Source: Trochalopteron elliotii (Eukaryota; Chordata; Aves; Passeriformes; Leiothrichidae). From it: a stretch of DNA of 64,000 nt. Of the stretch, positions 52,156 through 64,000 are shown in pieces; positions within the stretch are counted from its first letter, which is position 1; each line of letters opens with the position of its first letter. The stretch spans positions 2,092,115 through 2,156,114 of the forward strand of contig JANPWX010000452.1 in assembly GCA_024734555.1 (NCBI GenBank), read 5' to 3'. A program made the translations under genes and the position numbers. The notes beneath the pieces were generated by a model. The model ran no database searches. It saw nothing but the letters and a program-made list of their open reading frames with translations, and was not told the DNA's origin.

Positions 52156-54441
52156 ACATGTGTGCACTTCCTTTATACTTCAACTGTAACTGGCAGATAA
52201 CCTTATTTTGCTGTCACCACTGTTTATTTGAAACTAACTGATAGTTTCAAGCTCAAGAAAATAATATTGAAGGAAGACACTGGTTCAAATACAGGCTCCT
52301 GAGGGCCCTCACTCATCACTGCTCTCCATCTGGACACACAGCAGTTGACTACTACTTTCTGGTTGTGACAAACCAGCCAATGCATCATCCAACAAACAGC
52401 CAATGTCTAATCTCAAACCAGCTGATGTAACCAATGTTTCTTTCTAGCTTCTGTTGTGTCTCCATAACGGCACACTTGTGTGTCTCTGCCAGAGTCCTCA
52501 TGTCTTCTTGTCTGTCTTTGTTTAAAAATGGGCTTAGCTGGTTTGCAAAAAATGAGCATTTCTGGCATAAACATTTCAGAAAATTGGATTTGGAAGGAAG
52601 GCTAAAGTTTTGTCTTACATACATCCCATGGAGACTTGTTGACACTCAACAGGGAATCTGTAACATCTGTCACTGAAGTTGATTTTTTCTATTCAGCGTG
52701 CCATGAAATCCTGTGATGTCATTACTACAGTGGTATCTGACAGTAGAGAAGAAACTGTCTCATTAGATTTACTAGCCCCTACACTCCTGATACACACCAG
52801 CTAAAGGTGCTCCCTCTGTCCCTCAGGACTTTATATCCTTTCCTGCCACCTATATGTACATCCATATTTTGTAAGGAGACAAGTATCTTCTATGTGTATC
52901 TTGAATTTTCAAAGAAGCTCCTTGTAAGGAGAGTTTGTGACAGCCTCAGTCTGACTGAAGGCAGTGCAGAGCTGGATACTCATGAAACTGAACGCTGGAG
53001 AGATGGTGTCACATAAAGATGTACAGCAAGAGCCATGAAAGATCTGCCTGTGATGACACAATTTCCTGGTCACTCTGTTGTCTATTAATCCTCAGCTTTA
53101 CTGGCCAGAGTCCCTGATTAACTATGGTTTATAAAATAAGGGAAAGAAACTAAACCTAAAACAAAAAAAAAAATCAAACCCTAAAAAATAAGTAAAATTG
53201 GAAAGCTCTGCTGAGGTTAAAGGCTTCTGATACCCTGACAGTTGCCCAGAAGAATTCTGAAGGCAGAACAAGTCCCCTTGGGAAAGTATTTCTGGTGGTT
53301 GTGCACAGGGAGTTTCCTGTTGGTGAGGTAGGAAAGACCTTGCACATCCTAAATTCCTGCAAGTGGGACTGGACTCTCCTACCCAGAAACTTTTGCTTCA
53401 GCTGTTAATAGAAAGACAGGGATTTCCCAGTTTTTGATAGCACAAATTGATTTATTTTACAAACCTCAACTTCTTTCCATCTGTGACCTTTCCTTTATGT
53501 CCTTATTCATATGTCTAATAGACACACATCAATTTAAAGAGCAGATAGGTAGTTCTTTTGTCCTGTTGTTGTTTCTAATATGATTCAGTAAGTAGGCATA
53601 ATGGAGGCTACTACATGGGTGATGGTCACTCCTGCAGAGTTTGCCAAGTCTGGTGAATAACAGCTGGAATGCTGAGAGAGCCCTAGAGCAGAGCTGCTCT
53701 AACAGAGTGAATTTCTGCTTCTGTCTCTATCTTCTTTTGCAAGTGTTTCTATTTCCTGCCCTGGGTGAATTTCTTGAGCTCATTAGTTCACCTTGCCAAA
53801 TGAATAGCTGTTTCTCCTTAGCCACAAAGAGTTGCTTTTGAGTCTCCAGCAATGCAGGAATGTCCAGGCTGCAGGGCACAGGTCTTACCTGTTGCTTCCA
53901 GACCTGCACCACAGACCTGTTTAGCTGCTGGTGCCAATGATTTAGCTGGCTTTGAACAACTGTGGGTCAGATTAAGATTCAGTCTACTTGCTGTTTGCTT
54001 TTATTGATTTCCCTGCTTTATTTTATAGTCTTGTTCTCTCTTGCTACTGTATCTTCAGGCCTTCAAGTCTAGAGTGCCAGACTAATGCTTAGTTGTTCTC
54101 TTTTGCCCATTTCTGTGATAATATAACCAATGTTGGACAGAGTTGCTCAAGCTTCTTTTTACAATAAAGCTTGGGACAGAATATAGCAGATTTTCATGGA
54201 AGTATTTTGGATCTCTGCTAGAAAAGGCTGAGATCCTTACAAAGGTCAGTGACTATAGACATTTCTGTACTTACCAGTGTCACTGTCTATAAGTGTTGAG
54301 ACGAGCGAGAGGAAAGACCATATTGCAAAAATAGATTTCATAAGCCCTGAGACACTGCTTCCCCCATCTTCAGCAACTTGAAACAATTGTGGTCATGTCA
54401 GCTCTCCCAAATGAGTAGGATAACAAATCATTCCAGGATGG

Positions 54442-54496
54442 AAGGCTGGCATGAAAATCTGTCTTGTCCACTAGTGTAAGGCTGGCATGAAAATCT
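54442..54496 (+). repeat. 19-bp direct repeat with period 36
   Basis: aaggctggcatgaaaatct occurs exactly at 54442-54460 and 54478-54496, separated by 17 bp. Confidence 0.92.
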
Positions 54497-54547
54497 CTTG
54501 CCTGGAAGAATTTTGCAAGTTTTCTGTAAACTCTCAGAGTACTCCAT

Positions 54548-54672
54548 TAGGTAATATTTATTTTTATAGTTATATAGCTTATTGAATCTATTAATTTAAT
54601 GTAGATATCTAAATATTTTTATTTATTAATATAATATTAGTTGATATTACTTATTTATTTAGTTATTTATTC
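54548..54672. repeat. AT-rich island
   Basis: Nearly pure A/T over about 125 bp, with many ttattta and taatat words and a (ttta)n-like end. No coding content. It may be an ancient simple repeat or a DNA-unwinding or matrix-attachment-like sequence; function is not inferable. Confidence 0.8.
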
Positions 54673-55067
54673 AAGGTCTGGGAAAAGGAAATAGAGCAAA
54701 ATACAAAAGCTGGGATAATGTGAAATACACAAAAGGTCATTGAATCGTCTGCCCAGGATTTAAAAAAGTGATTAATAACATTAAATTTCAGTCTTTTTAG
54801 ATTACATCTTGAATCACCAGAATAGTATCTATCAAGTTATGGATATCCATGCACCATCAAATGGCAATTAAATCCACTCCATAAACCTAATACTTAATTG
54901 CTATTAATTTAAAAGTTGGCTGATAATGTATTTTCAGTGTTATTGCCATTCTTGGGATGTGCACACAGTTTAAGAGCACTGAGTGAGTGTTTTTAAGGTA
55001 TTTGCAAGTCTGTGGTAAGATTTTACCCTTGTGCTGGTTAAGCTGTCTTCAAAGCACTTTAGATGGA

Positions 55068-55145
55068 GACATAGAGCAATAGAATAATTTGGGCTGGAAC
55101 AGACTTTTAAAGGTCATCTAATCCAGGCCCTCTGCAGTGACATTG
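55068..55145 (-). mobile_element. CR1 LINE 3' tail in reverse orientation
   Basis: On the - strand this reads as CR1 end sequence: a 'gatgacctttaaaagtctgt' block, then 'tccagcccaaattattctat'. It is short and lies in the last INSC intron. Confidence 0.75.
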
Positions 55146-58100
55146 AAAAAGACAGGGCAAAATAGAGGGCTAAGTTGATCATCAGTCAGCATGGAGGAAG
55201 AGATCCACACATGGGGCAAGAAAGCTTTTTCAAGCACAAAATGAGGAAAGAATCTGACTACTTTTGCATTAGCACTTTTCAGCTGTAGTGATCTAGGAAG
55301 AATTAAATCATCCTCATATTTCTGTGCTCATACGATTATCACATGGCATTTTAGGGTCATAAAAACCAAGTGATAATTCTTGACATATGGTCTGAAAACT
55401 TCAGAGAGGGAAGCACAAGTCAGAAGTCAGTTTTGCCAGGCTGTTGACTCCCGCGGTAAATGCACATTATGCTATGCAATAGTGGCACCCAGTGGAGGCT
55501 GGAATTACAGCAAAGTTTGTGCTGCTCCCGCATGTGGTCTGCCCAAATCTATCCTGAGTTCAGGAAGGCAGCAGAGGATTTGAGAAGACAGGTTTGTGAG
55601 GACCAAAGCTGTGCACCACTGAAGCATCCTCCTAAATCAAGGCAAACAGTGTCAACTGGGCCTTTAATCTGAAAAGTTTAGGTTTTCTTATCTGTTCACA
55701 ACAACCTGGATGGTGTGAGAACTGTTTTCCTACAGGACAGATCCTCTGCCTGAACTGCATTAATTAAAAAAAAAAAAAATCCTTATGCCACATCTAATGC
55801 AAGAGCATCCTTTGGGCAATGGGGAAAAATGCCTTATAATCCTGCTGCCCTGAGAGTACTGCCTGGATAGTGACAGAATCAGCCTGAAAAGCTTGGAGAG
55901 AACGTGAGGAGCAGGATGTGTGCATGGGGGAGAGGGGGTCAGAAGGAAAGCATGCCTCCTTGTTCAGTTTCAGTCTGAAAAGGCTGTAAGGTACATGAGA
56001 GAGGAGTTGAGAACAGGAGGAATGCCAGGAATGTCAGGTAGGAAAGGAATTATCAAGGGAACATGTCTTTAAGCTTTAAACTCAGGTAATGCTAACAGTA
56101 GCACCACTAAAAGTAAATGGAAACTAATAATAACCTGTAAGCAGAACAACCCCCCTCAGTGTGGAGTCCTCAATATGTTACAAAATGAATGGATAGTCAG
56201 ATTTCTATAAAGAATGTGTCATTTACTTTGGGGTGGTCAACATGCTGCTCTGTCAGGAATGAGGCTATCTGCACCTGTCATATTCTGGTTATTGCCTTCT
56301 CAGGCATCATGTATTGCAAATAGTTCTGATGAACAGAGACTTGGGAATAACTGAAATGTAGTGCTAAAGAGAATGGAGTGAATTAGAATAATGCTGTGAA
56401 CACAAGGTGCTCTTGAGCTCAGATTAAAGCTCCTGTCATATGTAGGCCTACTCATAAGATCACAAAAATTGGATGAATGAGAATGATGATCTGAGTTCAT
56501 AGAAAATGCCCATCTTTAACTGCTTTAGCACTCTCTACCTTCTGCATTTATTTTAGCATTTTGTTTTAAGCACCAGATGCTTTGGCATTTTGTCCATGCT
56601 GGAAATATTCTAGATCTGCAAAGAGTGGTTGGATGCAGGAAAACACCTTCCAGGACTTTCTGTTGATCTGGTCATTATTCAGTCTGAGAAACACTCAATT
56701 TCTGGAGTGATAATAAGTAGCATTATTGTAATGGCTTATATCCACATGCTGTGGGGCCATAGGTAAGTTTTTATCTTCATTATTTATCATAGCACAGGGT
56801 ATGAGAGGGAAATGAAGTCACTCAGGAGTAAGAATCTCCCCCAGGTGTGTAATGTGAACTTCATGGCTGATCCAAACATGATGTTTTACTGCTGTCTAGG
56901 CTGAGGAAGGAATTATAACAAAATAGAAGGCAAAAGAGCTGTTAGAATAGGTTTGCAATTTATTTTTTAGCAAGATACTTGATTTGTTCTGAGAAAAATA
57001 ATTAGAAGGTATGTTACCTTTTAGTTACTAAAGATTGCTCCTGTCTCATCCTGTATCCTTGAAGAACTGGGTTACAAGTCACAGGATCTCACCTAGGAAA
57101 TATTCATAGATGAAGACATATGACTGACTTCCTGCTCCTGTTAGCTAAATTTATTTATGTATTTAAAGGCTGTGAAAAATTGCTTTTTTCCTCACTCAGA
57201 AGAGAATTTTTGATGATTTGTGCCCGAGGGAACTGGTGGTGTTTGAATTTTCCAGCCCAAGGATTTCTGTGTGGCTGTATCAGACGATGTTGAGAAACAC
57301 ACCCTGAACCTTTATTTTACCAGCTTTGCCAGTGTATTAGTTATATTGATGTTACTCTGAATAAAAATTCTGTGTTTGCTGCTCTCCTTTGGTTCATCTT
57401 CCCTTCAAGCTCCTTTAAATATGAGATAACATACTTGCATCTAATTTTTTGTACGTTTTTCTGCTAGAAGAATTAATGTCTTGTATTAACCAGTAAAAAT
57501 TAATCCCTTGCCACAAAATGCATGAAGAAGGTAAGGCACTTAGAACCTGGGGCATTGGAGAAGACATTAGGACAGAGAAGTCTAATTAATCAGATCAGGA
57601 CTTCCGGCCCAAAAAAAAGGACAGGTAATTGAGACATACTCATGTAATTACAATTGATTTTTCTTACAGAAAAAGACTCCAAAAGGCAAAGAATGACAAT
57701 TGCTGAAAGTGGTAATGGCAAAGGAAATGATTTTAAGTTGAGATGACACTGGCATTTTTTCCTTCTTTTTCTCCCTTGGTTTTTAAAAAAGCTATGAGTG
57801 CTGACTTCTGATCCTTCTAGTCCTAAAAAGAAGAGTAAGCCTATATCAATAAGTAGTATTTTATAGTTCAAATAAAGCGAAAATAACAGGGAGAGAGAGA
57901 CAGGAAACGATATAACAATCAAGGACCTTTTAAGTTACATGGATTAAAATTTATAATTGAATCAAGAGAGATCAGTTAAAACTCGTTAAAAGCTGACTGA
58001 TTAGACTGCTGGTGTTTGTGGGTTTTTTTTGTTTTTCTTTTTTTTTTTCTCCTTTAAGAAGAATGATTTGTGGCCAGTTATTTTGAACAAAAAACATTTA

Positions 58101-59284
58101 CACTTTCCTTAAAAAAACTTAAGGTTTTGGAATAGGTACTTGCATTTATTTTGGCCATTCATCTTTGTAGGGACTCCTGTATTTTGCTTCTGGTTAAAGT
58201 TGCTCTTCCCTAAAACAACCAAGGATCTGAGCCATAAGTGTCAGTAAAAGGCCAGCCAACATCTCAGTTGCTGCTGGGGAACTTGTCCATGGTGGTTGGC
58301 AATGGAGATGACAGAGCTACCCTGCAGGTTTTGTGCAGGAGTTATCCTGCAGGTTTGTTAGGAGTGGGAAGCATTAGCTTTCTGTCATGGCAAGGACCAT
58401 CCAGAAGGTGGTTTGGATCTGCTCTGCTTTAGAAATATCTTTGCTCAGTGGTGAGACTAACAAACCTCCAGAGTTCATGGTGACTCTGCTGTTGGCAATA
58501 TGGAAGTTTTTTTAATGGGAAGCAATATGGAAATGAATGTTACTGGTATTTGATAAAGGTGTTAGTAAAAATCATAGTTACCGAAAAAACCCCAACGATT
58601 CAAACTGTTGTATGTGCACACACAGAGTTGCTTCAAAAACTGGCAATTCCATAAATATTTTGAAAACAAAACCTCACGTGTTCAATGCAATAACTGTTAT
58701 TTAGGTTTTTATACAGAATTTCAGAGCAGATTTTGTGAACAGAACACCTAAGTGCCTAGGCAGTCTGAGAGTATTCATACCTGTAAAGACCTATAGTGAC
58801 TTTTGGGACAACATGGGATGTGGAACAGTTCTTAGCTTAACTAGGTCTAGGTGCAAGGACTTTTATAATGGCTCCTAATTTCACTGAAGAATGCTAAACC
58901 TTCAGTTTGTCATATCATTAATATGCCTCAATTGCAAGGCACTTTTCACACATTTTGGGTGAAATCAAGCCTGAGGCATGCTCTTTTTTTTGTGGAATGT
59001 GAGAGAACCAGCAGTTCTTAGCACACAGGAGACTCACTTCAAGACAGTTTTGAATGACCTTTACTATAACATCTCTTCCTCTTATGTAGAGAGGAAAAGA
59101 AAACGTGTAAGAGAGATAGGCCTCAATTTTTTGTTTGGAGGCTACTAATCTAATAATAAGCAACATGGGGGATATTTTTAAAAGTAATTTTAAAAGTAAT
59201 TTGCACTGATCTTTTTTTTTTTTTTCCTCCAGGATCCTTGTTTGCTTTGAATTTGGTATAATTTGTTTATGTTGAATCTTGTTT

Positions 59285-59360
59285 TGTACAGTTTACTTTC
59301 CTCATAAGACATCAGTCAAAGTTGTACAGTTTACTTTCCTCATAAGACATCAGTCAAAGT
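59285..59360 (+). repeat. Perfect 38-bp tandem duplication
   Basis: Two identical adjacent 38-bp units (59285-59322 and 59323-59360) start tgtacagtttactttcctca and end cagtcaaagt. Identity over the whole unit implies a recent duplication, or else an assembly artefact. Confidence 0.95.
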
Positions 59361-59777
59361 AAATTTCAGAAAATATGCTAAATTATCTTTGGTAAAAAGT
59401 AGTGGGAGAGATATAGCACAGACTTTGCAGTGACTTTTCCCTAGCAGTTGCCATTGTTGCTTTCAGTGGCAGTTCAGGCTTGGTACACCTTCCCAAGGGT
59501 GAGAAGGATGTGACCAGGCCTGCTGCCCAGTGAAGCTGGACATAATGGTAATATAAATGGAATGTCCACTGTTCGTTCTTCCTTTTGTTCTTTGTCAGCT
59601 GTGGAGATGAAATATTGGAAAAATATTTCCATTGAAATATTTTATTTAGTCTGAATTATTCTAGATTAGATCCTAGCAAGGGAGACAGATTTTGCTTGTT
59701 AATGCTTTTGGGAATGGGGAGTGCACAGAAGGCAAGTCTCAGGAGAAAATCCAGTAAACCATACTTTCATTCTAGGC

Positions 59778-59801
59778 AATTGTCCTTCAAATTGTCCTTC
59801 A
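59778..59801 (+). repeat. 12-bp tandem duplication
   Basis: aattgtccttca is present twice in a row without mismatch. Confidence 0.9.
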
Positions 59802-60599
59802 AAACAACATTTTCTTTCTTCTGGATGCCTCGAATTTGAGTTCTTTGTAAAAGTCTGGTACATTTTTATTTCAAGTTACATTCTTTGGCCTCAAGGATTC
59901 AGTAGCTCTGGTTTCAGAGTGACGTGGACACACCTTAGAATCCTAGCTGTCACACTTTTCTAGTATCACTTCTAGATGTCCAATTATGTTATCTTTGATT
60001 CCTTCTGAAACAAAGCAGATCCTAATCCTGGGGGCTCTCCTGGATCCAGGAGAAACCCAAAACCATTCTGTGGAGACCTGCAGTGGCTCTCCTTCTGTTC
60101 TTTATGGAGTGGCAGATGGCAGAATGCAGCTTGGTCATGTGAAATTTCTAGTCCAGACTTGAGCTGTACAGATCTGGGGGATTCAGTGGGTTTGGAATAT
60201 GGAATGAGAGTTTTACTGCTTATGAGAAATGAGCCTTGAGTGTTATTGGGGAACACAAATATTTAATACTTTGTAGTTGTTACATTCTTTCTGTCTTAGC
60301 ATCCCTTGCATTTTTCTAAGAATGAGAAAACTAGTCTATGGATTAGGGACAATATTAGAAAAACAGGCAGTGACTGGATGACAGAACAGTGTTTGGGATT
60401 TTCCTAAACAATGTATTTGTTTTCCCAGATCTGTGCAGCTAAAATAAGGCAAATTGAGGTTTTATCTTTGCTATAACATAACACTTCCACATTTCTCTAT
60501 CCAAAATACCTGGAGAGGGTCCTGGGCTATTGAAACTGGAATCTGCTCACTAGGAATATCCAATTTCATTCAGTTCTGACCTGTTTTTCTGATGTGAGA

Positions 60600-60621
60600 T
60601 CAGCTTATGAAAATAAGCTGA
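60600..60621. other. 9-bp perfect inverted repeat (hairpin)
   Basis: tcagcttat and ataagctga flank gaaa. It resembles the 42545 hairpin in its tcagctt core. Role unknown. Confidence 0.6.
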
Positions 60622-63600
60622 CTTGGAAATATGATTTTGAATGCAGAATGTAATTTTCCCTGCATCAAAGTTCTGTATGGTACTTATCCTTGGATTTTCA
60701 TATGCTGGGAGAACAATCTCTATAGAAAGTATAACAAAATTTGTGATTTTGTTTCTTCTAGTTCAAACACTAGCTTAACTTTAAATATATGTGTTTACTA
60801 TCCTTCATAAGAGTGGTTGCTTTTGTTGAGACCTGTTTAGGCAGCAAAGAATATTGAGTAGAAGAAAAATCAAAATTCAGCTTGTAAAAATATCCAATTT
60901 TCTCAGCCTCTTAGGATTGTCCTTATTTCTTCTAATATAGAATCAATGTTAGCAACTGCATTTGACCAAAGAACAGCACTGGAAGGTGCTAATGGAGAGA
61001 AAAACATCTGAGATCACTTTACCTGATGACTCCTAGTAGACCTCTGACTGCTCATAAAGATTGTATGTGAGCAGCTGATCTTAAACTTGTATTTCTCAGG
61101 CTTAAAGCAATTCTGAAATTATTTTATTGCCACTGCAGTCATAGACATAAATCAATGTTTGTAGGAGACCCAAGGAGATTTACCTAAATGTCAGGAGAGG
61201 AATCTTAGCATCAAATAACTTGGGTCTGCTGTAGCTAATAAAGTTCTATCAATTTTCACCAGATGAAAATTGCCCCTTTTTCACTTTTTTTGAATTTTTT
61301 GTTTAAATAAGGGTAGCAATTTCCTCTGTTGTTATTACAGCATGAATGGACTCCTATTGAGTTGCTCACTAAAAGTTTTATAGCTAAAGTACTGTGAGTG
61401 TTTTCATTATAAATGGGTATCATAAAACTCTATAACTTGCTTGTAAAAATTCTCTGCCAGTAAAATTCTGGCACATCCAAGGTTGGTTCTGGAGCTAATT
61501 TATTTAAAATAATTTATTAAAATAATTGAACAGCCATTGTGAAGTAATGAATGTAGCAAACAATTCTATTAACACCTGGTGCCTCATAGCGCTGTTCATA
61601 AAAGCAACAAAAATTTTGGGAAGAGAAATATGAGTAAAGCTCTGAGTCAGTTTTGGTAACTATGAATTTAGACATAAAAACATTTTTCTGAGCAAGTTAC
61701 TGTGCATATTTAATACATTATATCATAGAAATATTCTACTACTATAGTGTATTTGATTAGTGTACATATGATTCAAATACTGCAGAAGCCTTGCATTTTA
61801 GAGAGTGGATATTTTTTAGGCTAAACTGACTGACACCAGTAAAATGAGAAATGTTTGCAGGAAAATTGTTTGCATAAGGATCTTTAGCTTTAAAAGTGTT
61901 TGCAAAAATCTCATATTTAAAATGAGAGTTAAAAAAAGCACTACATCCTCTGCATGTCCATTGCTCACTTTCTCTACCTCTCTAATGTAACTCTGCTTTC
62001 TACTGTGGTTTCCATTTTCATAATTTGAGAATAGAGTAGGGTTGTATTTGTGTGCAAGTCATGGTATAATACACCTGGTCAAGAATTTTAATTCAATGAG
62101 AGAAGTTGTATGTGAAATTGCAGTAATAATAGCAACAGGGATTATTAAAATTATTAATTTAATCGACAGCATAATTAAGGTTTCAAATTTTTGACTTGAA
62201 CAAATCCAGAATTCTAACAGGAAGATTATCAAATCATTTTCCTGAGAGAGGAAAGATGCTCTGAAGAGTTAGATTAGGTGATAATGAGTGGCTGTGACCT
62301 CCATGCTGCTCTTTTCGGATATAGCTCCTTTCTCATTACTGTAATAGAATAAGAGAGTCCTCTTAAAAATGTGGTGTGCATGAGATTTTTTTTTTTTCTT
62401 GTAAAGAGGGGCACTAAGAGACACTTGAAAGTAGAAACCATGGTGTCATACCAAAACCTAAATCATACAAAGTAATCAAACATGTTGAAAGAGTGTCCTT
62501 GTTTTTAAATGCCAGGCACCAGGTGTTGGAGAAGACAGCCTGACACCATGAAGTGTCTGTGGCATTATTTATTTAAAAGTAGATGACTGGAGCATGTTTT
62601 TTCAGGGAGCACATCTCATTTTCTGGAGTGCCCTGCTACACATAACCTGGAGCCCCTGTTTGTTTACAGGAGTAGTTGAGATGGGTATTTTTCCTTTTCT
62701 CAGACTATGATCCCCCAGGGTAAATAAAAATGAAGGGTATGTGAAAATGACGAATATATGCTTTTTCCTTAGTTTAGACTTCAGGTCCCAGTATCTTGTT
62801 CAGCATTCTTGTACATCACTTGACAGTTCCTCTCATCTTGTTGACAAGTCCTTTTTTTGGGTCTGTGTGGCTTCATTTTAATGGATTTCAGACCCCAAAA
62901 TATAATGTATAAACCCTTATCCATTATTTAAAGGAAACAAGCATGTACTTTCTGGAATTTGTAATGCAGATGCAGATACCAAGAAAACCATGCAAATAGG
63001 AATAGATTCTTGCTGCTTAAAAACAAGCCAGTGTATCCAGCCCTCAAAAATGTAGGGCCCAAGAACCTGAGAAACATTTGGTGTCATGTGTCATATAATT
63101 TAAAGAATTTAATCTTCATCATATGTGAGCATAAATAGTTCTTCCTTATTCTTACAGAGTTCTGACTCTACAGGTAACATAGTCATTATTGGGATTGTTT
63201 GACAGAATAAGAGGAAGAAAATGTAACAAATGTTGAGCACAAGGGTCATTGAAAATGTTTTTTTTTTTCCCCACCAAGCTACTGTGCTCATTTGTGACCA
63301 GTGGTTTTCCCTCTGTTTTACCAATGCATACCAATTCTGTGAACACCTTCCTGCAGTACAGATGGCTTCTGCATAACTGCAAGGGAATTCTTTTGCAGTG
63401 TCTTCTCCTGCCCTTTGTAGCCACTCAGCGTTTATCCTGTAGAAATGGAGGGATATCACATTGGAGGAGTAGATCAGGAAAGCTGAGTTTATCCTTGGGT
63501 GTTTCACTTGCGTTTGTGGAGACCGGTTTGAAACAATGTAAGATGTGTTTTATGGGAGTGACAATATGTAAATAATCCTAGGCTAAGAGCAGTGCAGTGC

Positions 63601-64000
63601 CTGGTTTCTTTTATCAACCACAAGAATACTTTAAAGACTGTCTTATCCTTCATATCAGTCCTCAATATTGAGGGAGTTCAAAGCCAGCTCTTCTCTTATC
63701 CTTAAAGCAAAGACAAGAGAGAAATCTGGACCTTATTGATTTTGTCCATCCTTTCTGTAAAATGACTTATTTTCTATTATCTCTTTGACAACCATTTGTA
63801 CTTTTTATCTGCAACAAATTTAGAGCATCTCTGAGTGCCAAGGAACATGAATTCTGAGGGGCAGGGCTGCTTCCTCTTGGTTTCATAGGGAGAAGGGGTT
63901 TGCATAGAATTTATCTTTTGACTTCTAGACAGTCCAGAGTAAGGAACTTCTTATTTCATCTTGATCTGCACTTTGTTTCTTCCTGCAATATTGATGTAAG

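Larger units (their letters stand above)
40627..64000 (+). other. INSC: INSC intron continuing past the window end (at least 23.4 kb)
   Basis: The exon at 40501-40626 ends in a good donor. The next part of the protein, which in the family should begin VDGVLCLADIL, was not seen downstream on the + strand. The stretch holds CR1 fragments (44.8, 52.0 and 55.1 kb), A/C-rich tracts, an AT-rich island, homopolymer runs and small tandem duplications, listed separately. Short open frames here look random. The assignment as intron is an inference from the missing downstream exons. Confidence 0.7.

Noticed and set aside
59229..59260. Possible INSC acceptor: T-tract and ctccag followed by gatccttgtttgctttg
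   Set aside because: The sequence after the AG vaguely resembles the expected D-G-V-L-C-L codons, but the phase-0 frame hits TGA after five codons and there is no family similarity beyond it.
63109..63507. 132-codon open frame on the - strand
   Set aside because: One of the longest frames in the window, but it has no recognisable domain or family similarity and no splice or promoter context. A frame of this length is expected by chance among six frames in 64 kb.

Overview
The window looks like nuclear DNA from a bird, probably a songbird. Three things point there. First, there are at least seven pieces of CR1 retrotransposon, the dominant avian LINE, several ending in the typical 'attctatgattctat' tail. 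Second, one gene is spread over small exons with textbook GT/AG introns. Third, a truncated ITPRIP-like gene is present, a family that I recall as expanded in songbirds. The base composition is AT-rich and coding density is very low. No bacterial, phage, CRISPR or rRNA features were seen.

The only confidently recognised protein-coding gene is INSC (inscuteable spindle orientation adaptor) on the + strand. Five consecutive coding exons lie at 30424-30769, 31271-31323, 32936-33059, 35249-35362 and 40501-40626. They join without a gap into 254 codons from an ATG at 30425 through the LGN-binding N-terminus to the start of the armadillo-repeat region. Every junction keeps the frame and has consensus splice sites. 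The remaining C-terminal exons were not found in the 23.4 kb that follow, so the window ends inside a long INSC intron.

Upstream (1-30.4 kb) is either INSC intron or intergenic DNA. Within it, at 18.2-19.2 kb on the - strand, is a two-part relic: a probable 5' UTR exon with a GTAAGT donor, a ~600 bp intron, and a coding exon with a good Kozak ATG. It encodes a signal-anchor helix, a coiled coil and a second membrane segment, then stops after 105 residues. This is the arrangement of the N-terminus of the ITPRIP/ITPRIPL family, without the large C-terminal domain.

The rest is repeats and unassigned non-coding sequence. A 1.5 kb CR1 copy (about 25.32-26.86 kb) is missing its reverse-transcriptase catalytic core. 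Shorter CR1 tails lie at 3.4, 11.6 (- strand), 33.2, 44.9, 52.0 and 55.1 (- strand) kb. There are also a perfect 38-bp tandem duplication at 59.3 kb, several small imperfect duplications, A/C-rich tracts, an AT-rich island at 54.6 kb and homopolymer runs. I found no convincing undescribed system. The most unusual locus is the truncated ITPRIP-like gene.
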